Notes: a model not told the origin generated them from the sequence alone. Positions 42,714-52,415 are shown, numbered from the stretch's first letter. The stretch: 64,000 nucleotides of DNA from Sphingobacterium sp. SYP-B4668 (GCF_027627455.1 NZ_CP115483.1:2728001-2792000), one strand, 5' to 3'. Translations and numbers: made by a program.

Positions 42714-43607
42714 ATGACAAGAGACCACATAACAGATACATATAAGAAGATACAAGACGAAATCACTCAAGCATTGGAACGATTGGATGGAAAAGCCAAA
42801 TTCCAAGAGGAGATATGGGAACGAGAAGGTGGCGGAGGAGGGCGCACACGCATTATACAGGGAGGCAACCTTCTGGAAAAAGGCGGAGTCAATTTTTCTG
42901 CTGTCCATGGCACATTACCCGCTCCTATAAAGAAAGCTTTCGGTGTAGATGAAGATCAGTTTTTTGCGACGGGTGTTTCTATCGTTCTACATCCCAATCA
43001 TCCTTTGGTTCCGATCATCCATATGAATATCCGTTATTTTGAACTGAACGAACAACTTCGATGGTTCGGTGGCGGGATAGATCTAACTCCACATTATGTA
43101 TACCCACAAGATGCAACCTACTTTCATCAAGCCCTTAAGGATACTTGCGATAAATACCATCCAAATTTTTATGGCGAATTTAAAGCTTGGGCAGATCGCT
43201 ATTTCTACATTAAACATCGTGATGAAACGCGAGGGATAGGGGGCATTTTCTATGATAGGCTCACTCCCGAGAAAACGGGGCTTTCCTACGAAGAGATTTT
43301 TGACTTTTCCTGTGATTTGGGACGTACATTTGCGCCAGTCTATATTGAACTTGCTAATAGACATCGCGATGAACTTTTCACCCAAGCGCAAAAAGATTGG
43401 CAACTCATTCGTCGCGGCAGGTATGTTGAGTTCAATTTGGTGTATGATGCAGGTACCAAGTTTGGATTGGAGACAAATGGCCGAATAGAGTCTATACTCA
43501 TGAGCCTTCCTTCGCAAGCAAATTGGGCGTACGATTACAAGGCAATCCCTGGATCGGCAGAAGAAAAGACACTATCCTTGCTAAAGCAAGGAATTGACTG
43601 GGTTTAA
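42714..43607 (+). CDS. hemF: Oxygen-dependent coproporphyrinogen III oxidase
   Basis: A 297-residue heme-biosynthesis enzyme that oxidatively decarboxylates coproporphyrinogen III to protoporphyrinogen IX using O2. Characteristic segments are EREGGGGGRTRIIQGG, GVNFSAVHG, the metal-binding HPNHPLVPIIHMNIRYFEL, WFGGGIDLTPHYVY, HRDETRGIGGIFYDRL, GRYVEFNLVYDAGTKFGLETNGRIESILMSLP. The ATG at 42714 is preferred to a TTG at 42708. Presence of the oxygen-dependent form fits an aerobic organism. Confidence 0.96.
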   Translation: MTRDHITDTYKKIQDEITQALERLDGKAKFQEEIWEREGGGGGRTRIIQGGNLLEKGGVNFSAVHGTLPAPIKKAFGVDEDQFFATGVSIVLHPNHPLVPIIHMNIRYFELNEQLRWFGGGIDLTPHYVYPQDATYFHQALKDTCDKYHPNFYGEFKAWADRYFYIKHRDETRGIGGIFYDRLTPEKTGLSYEEIFDFSCDLGRTFAPVYIELANRHRDELFTQAQKDWQLIRRGRYVEFNLVYDAGTKFGLETNGRIESILMSLPSQANWAYDYKAIPGSAEEKTLSLLKQGIDWV

Positions 43608-43630
43608 CAATTTTATGGATAACGATTTTT

Positions 43631-44872
43631 ATGATCAAATTTGAGAAATTTATATTAGACAACGGTCTTCGTGTACTGGTCCACGAAGACCATCATACCG
43701 CCATGGCCTGTGTAAACATGCTGTATGACGTAGGTGCGCGAGATGAATCTCCCGATCAAACCGGCTTTGCTCATCTATTCGAGCACCTTATGTTCGGAGG
43801 GTCGGTCCATATCCCCAGTTATGACACTCCGCTACAACAAGTTGGTGGCGAGAACAACGCTTTTACCTCAAATGATATTACCAACTACTACATCACTCTT
43901 CCTGCTGTTAATCTAGAGACTGCTTTTTGGCTAGAGTCTGATCGTATGTTAAGCCTCGCATTTTCGGATCAAAGTTTAGAAGTTCAACGACAAGTCGTTA
44001 TAGAAGAGTTTAAACAACGCTACTTGAACCAGCCCTATGGAGATGTATGGCTTAAATTGCGTCCATTAGCTTATCGAGAGCACCCCTACAAATGGGCGAC
44101 TATTGGCAAAGAACTCGCGCATATTGAAGAGGCTAAAATGGAGGATGTCAAAGCATTTTTCAAGAAACATTATAATCCACAGCATGCCATCATGGTTGTC
44201 ACTGGAAATGTGACGTTCAACCAAGTACGTGATTTAGCGCAGAAATGGTTTGCTGATATCCCAGCAGGGGAGAAGTATCAACGTAATCTCCCTACTGAGC
44301 CGTTGCAGACAGAAGCTCGAAGACTTGAGGTAGACGCAGATGTGCCTGTGGATGCTATACATATCGCGTTTCACGGTCCTTCAAGAATGCACCCGGACTA
44401 TCAGGCTATGGACTTAATATCTGATGTGCTTTCTCGAGGAGCTTCCTCACGACTATACCGTCGATTAGTTAAAGAGAAGAAAATTTTCAGTGAGATCAAT
44501 GCATACGTCACAGGTAGTATTGATGGCAATTTATTTATCATAGAAGGGAAGCCAAGTAGTGGTATCTCTGCTAAAGATGGTGAAGAAGCTATATGGATGG
44601 AACTAGATATACTTAAGCATCAAGAAGTATCCGAAGAGGAATTGGAGAAAGTGAAGAATAAAATTGAGTCGACATTGGTTTTTGCAGAGCTTTCCATATT
44701 GGACAAAGCAATGAACCTCGCATATTACGAGCTTTTAGGTGATGCCCATGGGTATAACTCCGAGATTGATAAATACCTAGCCGTCCGCCCTGAAAATATC
44801 CAGAGTCAGGCCTCGCAAATCTTTAGACCAGAAAACTCCTCCACACTTATCTATCATGCAAAATCAAAATAA
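43631..44872 (+). CDS. M16 zinc peptidase, catalytic subunit
   Basis: A 413-residue insulinase-family peptidase. The inverted zinc motif HLFEH (His48, Glu51, His52) and the downstream Glu in the VIEEFKQR region give an active site. The rest is the usual pair of alpha/beta halves (N half 1-210; C half with the PDYQAMDLISDVLSRGASSRLYRRLVKEK segment). No signal peptide. It overlaps by 17 bp the next M16 gene, whose product lacks the zinc motif, an arrangement known from heterodimeric M16B enzymes. Confidence 0.9.
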   Translation: MIKFEKFILDNGLRVLVHEDHHTAMACVNMLYDVGARDESPDQTGFAHLFEHLMFGGSVHIPSYDTPLQQVGGENNAFTSNDITNYYITLPAVNLETAFWLESDRMLSLAFSDQSLEVQRQVVIEEFKQRYLNQPYGDVWLKLRPLAYREHPYKWATIGKELAHIEEAKMEDVKAFFKKHYNPQHAIMVVTGNVTFNQVRDLAQKWFADIPAGEKYQRNLPTEPLQTEARRLEVDADVPVDAIHIAFHGPSRMHPDYQAMDLISDVLSRGASSRLYRRLVKEKKIFSEINAYVTGSIDGNLFIIEGKPSSGISAKDGEEAIWMELDILKHQEVSEEELEKVKNKIESTLVFAELSILDKAMNLAYYELLGDAHGYNSEIDKYLAVRPENIQSQASQIFRPENSSTLIYHAKSK

Positions 44873-46151
44873 TTTAAATAGATCTTTACCTCCCCAATTC
44901 AACAGCATTGACGGTATTCAGCTCATTTCACCAGTAGAGTCTATATTCGAAAATGGTCTTGGGTTATTTTTGTTTGATAGCCCGGGACAAGAACTTGTCC
45001 GTCTAGAGTGGATATTTAACAATGTATTTGACGAAAACGAAAATCCGCTTTTGAATACAACGCTCAGCGCTATGATAAAGGAAGGAACATTGGATATGTC
45101 AAGTGCTGAAATTGCAGAGGTTGTCGATTATTATGGCGCCTACCTGATTCCGGAATACAGCTACGACCAGACAAGTATCACTTTGTATGTACTCAACAAG
45201 CATATTGGCAAGCTGCTACCGGTTATCAAGCAACTATTGACGCAGGCAACTTTTCCGCAAAACGAGTTGGATACCTACGTTCGGAATAATAAACAAACCT
45301 TAAGTATCTCGCTTCAAAAAAATGACTTTGTAGCGCGTCGATTATTCTACACCGATATATTTGGTGAAAACAGGTACGGTACCGTTCCTACTGTAGAACA
45401 GTACGATAGTATAACTCGGGAACAAATTATCGACTTGTATACTAAGCAAGTGCAACCCCACAATTGTAACCTTTTCATTTCTGGAAAAATTGATAGTACC
45501 CTGATGGGCGCAATTACTACCATTTTTGGTGAACAATGGGCCGCCACTCATCCTGAAATTAGTTTAAGCGCACCTATATTAAGGGCTACTGATGGCAAGC
45601 TGATTTACGAAGAGAGAAAAGAAGCACTACAATCCGCCATACGACTCGGCTACCCTATTATTGGGAGAAGCCATATTGATTTCCCGGAAGTACAGGTGGT
45701 GAATACACTTCTCGGCGGTTTTTTCGGATCTCGATTAATGCGGAACATACGGGAGGAAAAGGGATACACCTACAGCATAGGCTCTGCAGTAGCAAGTTTG
45801 AAGCACGGTGGTTTTTTTACGATTGCATCAGAAGTAGGGGCGGAGTTTACCCAAGCTACCTTGACCGAAATTGATACGGAGTTGGATAAACTACAGCAAG
45901 AATTAGTTTCTGAGGAAGAGCTTGCAACGGTGAAAAGCTATATGTTAGGCTCTATGCTGGGAAGTCTAGAGAGTATCTTTTCCCATGCAGATAAGTTTAA
46001 AAATGTACACTATTCGGGCATATCCCTTGATTACTACGATCGTTACACCCAGGCTGTCAAGTCAATCACAGCACAGCGTGTAAGGGATATTGCTAAAAAG
46101 TACTTTAGGAAAGAAAATCTTGTCAGAGTTGTGGTTGGTAAATTGGACTAA
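44856..46151 (+). CDS. M16 peptidase-like protein, non-catalytic partner
   Basis: A 431-residue M16-fold protein. The region that should hold HxxEH reads TTLSAMIKEGTLDMSSAEIAEVVDY, without His or the Glu pattern, so zinc binding is unlikely. The C-terminal half keeps the substrate-binding segment GGFFGSRLMRNIREEKGYTYSIGSAV (Arg/Tyr pair), as in the beta subunits of mitochondrial-type or M16B heterodimers. The start codon lies inside the end of the catalytic gene, consistent with coupled translation and a 1:1 complex. Confidence 0.88.
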   Translation: MQNQNNLNRSLPPQFNSIDGIQLISPVESIFENGLGLFLFDSPGQELVRLEWIFNNVFDENENPLLNTTLSAMIKEGTLDMSSAEIAEVVDYYGAYLIPEYSYDQTSITLYVLNKHIGKLLPVIKQLLTQATFPQNELDTYVRNNKQTLSISLQKNDFVARRLFYTDIFGENRYGTVPTVEQYDSITREQIIDLYTKQVQPHNCNLFISGKIDSTLMGAITTIFGEQWAATHPEISLSAPILRATDGKLIYEERKEALQSAIRLGYPIIGRSHIDFPEVQVVNTLLGGFFGSRLMRNIREEKGYTYSIGSAVASLKHGGFFTIASEVGAEFTQATLTEIDTELDKLQQELVSEEELATVKSYMLGSMLGSLESIFSHADKFKNVHYSGISLDYYDRYTQAVKSITAQRVRDIAKKYFRKENLVRVVVGKLD

Positions 46152-46178
46152 CTGGCGATAACCGATACGATGAGAATG

Positions 46179-46213
46179 GAAAGGAGGGATTCGCCTAGGT
46201 TATCCCTCCTTTC
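46179..46213 (+). terminator. Terminator of the M16 operon, reaching into the opposite gene
   Basis: 12-bp perfect stem GAAAGGAGGGAT (46179-46190) with 46202-46213, 11-base loop, followed by CTATTTTC. The second arm overlaps the last codons and stop of the converging minus-strand gene. Confidence 0.75.
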
Positions 46214-47621
46214 TATTTTCCATTATGGTAGATAGTGATGGTATATCTGTCACTTTCTGAGGATTACTTTCTAAATATTGACGTATCAACTGCATCACAT
46301 AATAGTTGCTCGTACACAAATCCTTTGAGCCAATCATGTCCTCAATAGATTGAATATCCTGATATCCATCAATAAACCCCATCGCATATAGATTATTGTC
46401 CTTAACATAGATGTAACTTTGTTCTTCATCTGTTCGTCCCTTATCGACGATAACATAGCTTCTCTTATTTTCGCCCAATGATCGTATGGCTAAATACACC
46501 TTGACATTATACAACGCTTGGGTCGGAAGTTCGTGCGATTCTACTGGAAGATTTCGGTCGCCTCTTTGTGCCCCAGACGGCGAATAGAAGTTACACAGAA
46601 GTGGATCCAAGCCGTATTCATCTATCAAACTCAACAACATTTGATTAGCTTCATATGGACGTTCAAAATAGAGGATGCAACGCACTCCCTTGGCAACTTT
46701 AGTCACCGCCAGCCGTTGGTATCCTTTCATATCTTCGTATGACAAAATCCCGATTTTGGGCTCATACTGTTTAAGTGCGCGGTTATGTACAGGCCAGTGC
46801 TTCTTAATCAGGTTATATTCCATCAACAACGCCATCAATTCGGTTCCAGAAAGTATAGCCTCGATGTCGTGGATTTCGTTTACAAATAACTGCCGTTTGG
46901 CAGTCGTATTATTACCCGTGAAGTGACTCAGTACACGTTTTCTAATATTGATTGCTTTGCCTACGTAAATAATTTGCCCCTTATTGTTGCGAAATATATA
47001 AATGCCCACATCAGCAGGTAATTCTTCAAATACAGACCTTTCGATGTGAGTAGGTAACAACTGCTCCTTAGCGTGTGGTTGAAGAAACGAATCAATCAGT
47101 CCCTTTCCATTTGCATTTAGTATCTTTTCAAATAGCAATACTGTCGCTTTAGCATCACCGGCGGCACGATGGCGATCTGTCAAAGGAATATCCAAACTTT
47201 GACAAATCCGCCCTAGGCTATAAGATGCATAGCCTTTGAAAATACCACGGGACAACCTCACGGTACACAGTTTGGGAGCTTTCCAGGTATATCCTATTTT
47301 TTTGAACTGAGCGTGTACAAATGAATAATCAAAATTTACATTGTGCGCAACGAAAATTTTCCCTTCCAGTAGCTTGAAAATTTGCTCACCCACATCTTCA
47401 AAGCGAGGAGCATCCGCTACCATTTCAGGGGTAATGCCTGTCAATACCTGGATATGATATGGAATATCGCACTCCGGGTTTATCAACGTCTGATAACTAT
47501 CTATGATACGAACACCATCGTGGACATAAATAGCAATCTCTGTGATACCACCTTTGTCCGCATGACCTCCAGTAGTCTCAATATCTACTATGGCGTAGGT
47601 ATTACCCTTCATACAACTCAT
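46200..47621 (-). CDS. DEDDh exonuclease - GIY-YIG endonuclease fusion
   Basis: A 473-residue fusion. Residues 8-170 are a DnaQ-like DEDDh 3'-5' exonuclease: Asp13 and Glu15 in VDIETTGG, Asp98 in HNVNFDYS, His151 and Asp156 in HRAAGDAK. Residues about 202-285 are a GIY-YIG domain (GIYIF at 206-210, YVGKA at 219-223, Arg227), the fold of UvrC N-terminal nuclease. The C-terminal 190 residues are not assigned. The architecture matches the UvrC-like/Cho-type proteins annotated as DNA polymerase III epsilon with GIY-YIG. It probably takes part in DNA repair. Confidence 0.88.
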   Translation of the reverse strand: MSCMKGNTYAIVDIETTGGHADKGGITEIAIYVHDGVRIIDSYQTLINPECDIPYHIQVLTGITPEMVADAPRFEDVGEQIFKLLEGKIFVAHNVNFDYSFVHAQFKKIGYTWKAPKLCTVRLSRGIFKGYASYSLGRICQSLDIPLTDRHRAAGDAKATVLLFEKILNANGKGLIDSFLQPHAKEQLLPTHIERSVFEELPADVGIYIFRNNKGQIIYVGKAINIRKRVLSHFTGNNTTAKRQLFVNEIHDIEAILSGTELMALLMEYNLIKKHWPVHNRALKQYEPKIGILSYEDMKGYQRLAVTKVAKGVRCILYFERPYEANQMLLSLIDEYGLDPLLCNFYSPSGAQRGDRNLPVESHELPTQALYNVKVYLAIRSLGENKRSYVIVDKGRTDEEQSYIYVKDNNLYAMGFIDGYQDIQSIEDMIGSKDLCTSNYYVMQLIRQYLESNPQKVTDIPSLSTIMENRKEG

Positions 47622-47685
47622 TTTTTTAGTATAGGTACAAATGTAATACTAAAAAAAATAGTTATGACATTCGAGTTTAAAAAAA

Positions 47686-48408
47686 CTATGGATTCATCAA
47701 ATCTCTAATGGCGACAGAAGCGATAGCCCCACCAAATGCAGCAGGCAAGTAGGACATCGTTCCATAGGCTGATTTTTTAAAATTACTGCCGTCCGTATAG
47801 AGAAGTGAATTTTTATCCGGTAGTTCCGTTGAGAACGCGACCTTTACACCATCACGAATTCCGTGCTTACGCAGCTTCTTTCGAATATGATGAGCTAGTT
47901 TACAGTTGTAGGATTCGCTAATATCTGCAATTCTAATCTTGGTCGGATCGACTTTTCCTCCAGCGCCCATTGAGCTTACAAAAGGGATCTTAGCATCCAA
48001 TGCTAAGCGAATAAAGAACAGCTTGGGGGTGATGCTGTCAATCGCCTCTACACAATAGTCGGGCTTGAGGTCCAATAAAGCTGGAATTTTCTCAGGAATA
48101 ATAAAATCTTCAACGACAGTCAAATCCAATTCAGGATTGATTGCTAACAATCTTTCTTTCATAATCTGCGCCTTTGCTTGACCATGATTGATAGCCAAGG
48201 CAGGCAATTGACGATTGCGATTAGTAGGATCTACCGTATCCCCGTCGATGATGGTCATTTTTCCGACACCTGCACGGCAAACGAATTCGGCGGCAAATGA
48301 TCCTACACCACCTAAACCCAGTATCATAACATGTGATTGTGCTAATTTTTCTAACGCTGGACGCCCCACGAGTGCTTCCGTGCGTGATAGCCATGATAAA
48401 TCTTTCAT
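47686..48408 (-). CDS. tcdA: tRNA threonylcarbamoyladenosine dehydratase
   Basis: A 240-residue ThiF/E1-fold enzyme that uses ATP to cyclise t6A37 of ANN-decoding tRNAs to ct6A. The nucleotide-binding loop GLGGVG is at residues 31-36, with IIDGDTVDPTNRNRQLPA (53-70) containing the adenylation Asp and Arg residues. The segment PFVSSMGAGGKVDPTKIRIADISES is diagnostic for TcdA (YgdL) against MoeB/ThiF. No CxxC zinc pairs, as expected for this group. It begins 3 bp after the end of the TatD gene. Confidence 0.92.
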   Translation of the reverse strand: MKDLSWLSRTEALVGRPALEKLAQSHVMILGLGGVGSFAAEFVCRAGVGKMTIIDGDTVDPTNRNRQLPALAINHGQAKAQIMKERLLAINPELDLTVVEDFIIPEKIPALLDLKPDYCVEAIDSITPKLFFIRLALDAKIPFVSSMGAGGKVDPTKIRIADISESYNCKLAHHIRKKLRKHGIRDGVKVAFSTELPDKNSLLYTDGSNFKKSAYGTMSYLPAAFGGAIASVAIRDLMNP

Positions 48409-48411
48409 AAA

Positions 48412-49071
48412 TTAATGAAAAACAGATTGATAATTTTTAAATATTTGTTCTTGAAGTTGTGACACTTCGACATTTCTAATTTTTGCAACATATTCATAAA
48501 TAGATGCTATAGGCACCGCCGCTGTATCTGTTTCCAAAAAGAATCTATCGGAAGGTATCTCCATTAATAGACTGTCCAAACGGCCCTGAAAGACTGATTG
48601 TCCAAATGATAAAAGATAACCCTTTCTCAATAACGAATCCGCTAGCGACTTATTTTTCTGAAAACCGTGGAAAATAACACGCCCGCTGTGCGGGTGATGC
48701 CGGAGCAATTCAACCACCTCTTGAAAAGCTCGAACGCAATGTACAATCAAGGGCATACGGTGGGTTTGCGCCAATTGAATCTGGGCGACAAAAACTTCTC
48801 GCTGTAAAGTGAAATCTGTTGACGTAACTTTGTCCAACCCACATTCGCCGATACCGATAATTGCCTTTTCTGTAAGCAAATCATTCAATCTGTTGAATAG
48901 ATTATCAAGAGTTCTGTAATCAATATCCCAAGGGTGTATGCCAGCTGTACTAAGTCTGTGTTGCACATTCTCGGCATGGTTTAGGGCTACATTATGGATA
49001 CGCAATATCTGAGAAGAGTCATCTTCTATCCCTGTGTTATGTGTATGTATATCGATAAAAACGGCAGCCAT
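48412..49071 (-). CDS. TatD-family hydrolase
   Basis: A 219-residue TIM-barrel metal hydrolase. IDIHTHN near the N terminus supplies the first His pair, GIGECGLDK (about 76-84) the Glu, PLIVHCVRAFQEV (about 108-120) another His, and LETDTAAV (about 178-185) the Asp. Shorter than TatD proper (about 260), like many Bacteroidota members. Activities in the family range from 3'-5' DNase to D-tyrosyl deacylation; the substrate here is open. It is 3 bp upstream of tcdA and co-transcribed with it. Confidence 0.88.
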   Translation of the reverse strand: MAAVFIDIHTHNTGIEDDSSQILRIHNVALNHAENVQHRLSTAGIHPWDIDYRTLDNLFNRLNDLLTEKAIIGIGECGLDKVTSTDFTLQREVFVAQIQLAQTHRMPLIVHCVRAFQEVVELLRHHPHSGRVIFHGFQKNKSLADSLLRKGYLLSFGQSVFQGRLDSLLMEIPSDRFFLETDTAAVPIASIYEYVAKIRNVEVSQLQEQIFKNYQSVFH

Positions 49072-49143
49072 ATGTTTGCAAGTTGCAAATCTCCGAAAAA
49101 TAATTGAGCTAATAAATTTTATCTACCAAATGGGTATAGATAA

Positions 49144-50433
49144 TTAGGAGATAGAGGTTTTTAGGGCTTCAAGTACTCCCTTTGCTTTGAGCAAGCATTC
49201 GGCATATTCTTGTTCACCAATTGCTTGGTTGGTAATTGCTCCTCCGGTGTGAAAGGAAAGATATCCCTCGGACGCATTATAGAGTAGCGTACGGATTACT
49301 ACGTTAAAATCAAAATCATCGACACCCATAAAATAACCAACAGCTCCTGAATAGATTCCTCTTCTCGTATTTTCAATTTGATCGGCTAGTCTCATCGCTG
49401 CAATTTTGGGAGCGCCTGTCATAGAGCCTGCTGGGAAGGTATTCTTTATTGCTTGTAAATCGCTGACTTCACTTTGTTTTTCACAAGTGATTGTAGATAC
49501 CATCTGATGGACCTGTTGAAATGTTTGTATTTCAAATAGCCTATCAGCTTTGACAGTTCCCTTCACGGCACTTCGGGTCAGGTCGTTGCGCACCAAATCT
49601 ACAATCATTACATTTTCCGCAATTTCTTTTTTTGATGCTAACAGCGCAGAAATACGTTGTCTATCCTCGGTCACGGTAAGCCCCCTTTTTGCGGTCCCTT
49701 TTATGGGCTGAGAAATTAGTTGCTTTCCTCTCTTGGCCAAAAATCGTTCAGGCGATGCAGATAGGATAAATTTATCCCGAAATTTAAAGAAACAAGAGAA
49801 TGGGGCAGGAGATACTTGACAGAGACGCTGGTACACCTGAAAGGGAGCTATTTCAATATGTTCTGCATAGAATTCTTGACAAAGATTGACTTCATAGATG
49901 TCTCCTTGCTGAATATGAAGTTGCATGCTATTGAATGCTGCTAAGTATTCTTCTTTGGACCATCGTTGTCGAATCTCACCCTTAAATACTTTTTCTAAGC
50001 TCGAAACTGGTGTATTATTAATCTCATTGAATATTGACAAAGGGGAGGGGGCAAAGATGCGCACACAATCCGCATTTATTTTTATGACAATTTCTGGAAC
50101 GAAGAATAATGCTGATGGAAATCCAAGACGGTCTACATGCCTGCTTTTCATACTTTCAGTCTCATTCTTCAGGTCATACGAAAAAAAACCAGGGATAATA
50201 GGTGAAGCAGTTTGTTGGTTGACAAATTGTTGTATTTTTTCAAATGTATCAGTATCGTTTCCAATAAAAGTCAATTTGGCTTTTACAGCTAAGCAAACGT
50301 CAAATTTTGACCATTCGTCACTAATACCATTAGCATTAAAGAAGCAAATTTCATCAAATTGCTGTGCCCAATGCAAAGCCTTTTGATGAAATTTGCTAGA
50401 TGAATCGACAACAAAGCTGTCTTCGACCCACAT
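49144..50433 (-). CDS. pabB: Aminodeoxychorismate synthase component I
   Basis: A 429-residue chorismate-utilising enzyme that makes 4-amino-4-deoxychorismate for folate synthesis. The motif PIKGTAKRG (about residues 242-250) has the Lys characteristic of PabB; anthranilate synthases have Ala there. The C-terminal FPAGSMTGAPKIAAM and RRGIYSGAVGYF segments complete the chorismate-binding domain. The amidotransferase PabA is not in the window. It begins 3 bp after the end of purA, so they form one operon. Confidence 0.93.
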   Translation of the reverse strand: MWVEDSFVVDSSSKFHQKALHWAQQFDEICFFNANGISDEWSKFDVCLAVKAKLTFIGNDTDTFEKIQQFVNQQTASPIIPGFFSYDLKNETESMKSRHVDRLGFPSALFFVPEIVIKINADCVRIFAPSPLSIFNEINNTPVSSLEKVFKGEIRQRWSKEEYLAAFNSMQLHIQQGDIYEVNLCQEFYAEHIEIAPFQVYQRLCQVSPAPFSCFFKFRDKFILSASPERFLAKRGKQLISQPIKGTAKRGLTVTEDRQRISALLASKKEIAENVMIVDLVRNDLTRSAVKGTVKADRLFEIQTFQQVHQMVSTITCEKQSEVSDLQAIKNTFPAGSMTGAPKIAAMRLADQIENTRRGIYSGAVGYFMGVDDFDFNVVIRTLLYNASEGYLSFHTGGAITNQAIGEQEYAECLLKAKGVLEALKTSIS

Positions 50434-50436
50434 GGA

Positions 50437-51714
50437 TTATTTTGATAAAGTTAATGTTTGCTTACGATCAGGACCTACAGACAGAAACGTAATCGGTACC
50501 TCCAAAGCTTTTTCTAGATAATCGATATAATTTTTTAATGCTGCTGGAATCTCATTTTGCGAGGTAATTCCAGTCAGATCTTGACTCCAACCTTCGATCT
50601 CCTCCAATATAGGCTCAGCTTCATTTGTAATGATTTCATAAGGCATGTAATCGATTACTTGACCGTCATGTTTATAATGCGTGCAAGCATAAATCTTGTC
50701 AAATGTATCCAACACATCAGCTTTCATCATAATCAATTCAGTAACACCATTTAGCATGATGGCATACTTCAGTGCGGGGATGTCAATCCATCCTGTACGC
50801 CTTGCACGCCCAGTGGTAGCGCCAAACTCATGGCCTAACTGGCGCAACTTTTCACCGACTTCATCATGCAATTCTGTAGGAAAAGGACCACCACCTACGC
50901 GAGTAGCGTATGCTTTAAAAATACCAAATACTTTTCCGATTTTATTTGGAGCGATACCAAGACCCGTACAAGCGCCCGCTGTTGTCGTATTGGAAGAGGT
51001 GACGAATGGATAAGAGCCGAAATCTACGTCCAACAATGTTCCTTGAGCTCCTTCTGCCAATACGCGTTTGCCTTCCTTTAGATACTGATTGACCAAGTGT
51101 TCAGAGTCGACATGTGGGATAGTTTTGATATATTCGATTGCCGCCAAGAAAGCTTCTTCTTTTTCAGAAAAATCAGGAATTTCGCCATAATGCGACAAGA
51201 TTGAAAGATGTTTTTCCTTTAGTCTCTCGTAGCGTTCTTTGAAGTCAGCTAAAGTAGTATCACCCACGCGTAGCCCATTACGCCCGGTTTTGTCCATGTA
51301 GGTTGGACCAATGCCTTTCAATGTAGAGCCTATTTTACCAGCCCCCATCTTAGATTCCGATGCAGCATCTAACAATTGGTGGGTAGGAAGGATCAAATGA
51401 GCCTTGCGAGCCAATACGAGATTACCTTTTCCAACAGGATCGAATCCAGCTGTCTTTAAATTATCTAGTTCCCTTTTTAGGATAATTGGATCGATAACAA
51501 CACCATTCCCAATCAGATTCATTGTACCTTCATTGAAGATACCGGAAGGGATTGTGTTCAATACGAATTTCTTGTTATCAAACTCCAACGTATGTCCGGC
51601 GTTAGGGCCACCTTGGAAACGAGCGATTAAATCGTATTTAGGACATAGTACGTCCACGATCTTACCTTTACCTTCATCGCCCCATTGCAGGCCCAAAAGC
51701 ACATCAACTTGCAT
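50437..51714 (-). CDS. purA: Adenylosuccinate synthase
   Basis: A 425-residue GTP-dependent enzyme joining IMP and aspartate, first committed step to AMP. The N-terminal loop GLQWGDEGKGKIVD (about 8-21), with catalytic Asp and His in GGPNAGHT (about 35-42), is diagnostic; KGIGPTYMDKTGRNGLRVGD (about 122-141) and the C-terminal GRARRTGWIDIPALKYA (about 296-312) are also present. pabB follows after 3 bp. A hairpin separates it from fur upstream. Confidence 0.97.
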   Translation of the reverse strand: MQVDVLLGLQWGDEGKGKIVDVLCPKYDLIARFQGGPNAGHTLEFDNKKFVLNTIPSGIFNEGTMNLIGNGVVIDPIILKRELDNLKTAGFDPVGKGNLVLARKAHLILPTHQLLDAASESKMGAGKIGSTLKGIGPTYMDKTGRNGLRVGDTTLADFKERYERLKEKHLSILSHYGEIPDFSEKEEAFLAAIEYIKTIPHVDSEHLVNQYLKEGKRVLAEGAQGTLLDVDFGSYPFVTSSNTTTAGACTGLGIAPNKIGKVFGIFKAYATRVGGGPFPTELHDEVGEKLRQLGHEFGATTGRARRTGWIDIPALKYAIMLNGVTELIMMKADVLDTFDKIYACTHYKHDGQVIDYMPYEIITNEAEPILEEIEGWSQDLTGITSQNEIPAALKNYIDYLEKALEVPITFLSVGPDRKQTLTLSK

Positions 51715-51774
51715 AGCTTTTTTGTATTGAGATTAAAAAAATATTTAGATAATGATATATTCTAAAATAAAAAA

Positions 51775-51808
51775 GTTCGGAAAAATAACGGTAGTCGTTT
51801 TTCCGAAC
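51775..51808 (-). terminator. Terminator of the fur gene
   Basis: 11-bp perfect stem GTTCGGAAAAA (51775-51785) with 51798-51808, followed on the minus strand by a T-rich run (complement of 51765-51774). Confidence 0.85.
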
Positions 51809-51841
51809 AAATGTAACACAATATTTTACGAATAATGAGAA

Positions 51842-52336
51842 TTAATTTGAAATAACCACTTTTGAGGCCTTTTCTTTAATACTCTCTTCTTTTAGACGAC
51901 AGTCTTCACATACGCCGTATAGATTTAAAGAATGGTGTTTGATATCGAACTTCAGCAGGTCACCCATCAGACTCTGTATTTGGTTAATGCGGGGGTCGCA
52001 AAACTCAACTACCTTATTGCATTCTATACAAATAACATGGTCATGCTGTTTAAAACCGTACGACTTCTCAAACTGGGCCATATTACGTCCAAATTGGTGT
52101 TTGGTAACCAAGTCGCAGGACACCAATAGCTCCAATGTGTTATATACGGTAGCACGACTTACACGGTACTTTTTGTTCTTCATGTGGATGTACAACGACT
52201 CCACATCAAAATGATCCGAACGCGAGTAAATTTCTTCAAGAATAGCGTAGCGTTCAGGAGTCTTCCTTAGACTTTTATTTTCTAAGTAAGCTTCAAATAT
52301 TTTTTTTACTGTAGCGTAATTTTCTGATGGATTCAT
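51842..52336 (-). CDS. fur: Fur-family metalloregulator
   Basis: A 164-residue repressor. The winged helix occupies residues about 15-88 ([47 protein letters not shown]); the dimerisation part has [12 protein letters not shown] (His98, His100) and two Cys pairs, Cys103/Cys106 and Cys143/Cys146, of a structural zinc site. The sequence alone does not decide between Fur, PerR and Zur; the layout is compatible with Fur. A -7 element (complement of CAAATTTA, 52357-52364) lies close upstream. It lies between relA/spoT and purA, an order recurrent in Bacteroidota. Confidence 0.9.
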   Translation of the reverse strand: MNPSENYATVKKIFEAYLENKSLRKTPERYAILEEIYSRSDHFDVESLYIHMKNKKYRVSRATVYNTLELLVSCDLVTKHQFGRNMAQFEKSYGFKQHDHVICIECNKVVEFCDPRINQIQSLMGDLLKFDIKHHSLNLYGVCEDCRLKEESIKEKASKVVISN

Positions 52337-52415
52337 ATCTAAACTAAGATTCTTTACAAATTTACCAAATTAGATTCAAATTAATGACTTTTTATAAATT
52401 GTGAGATTCAACTGA

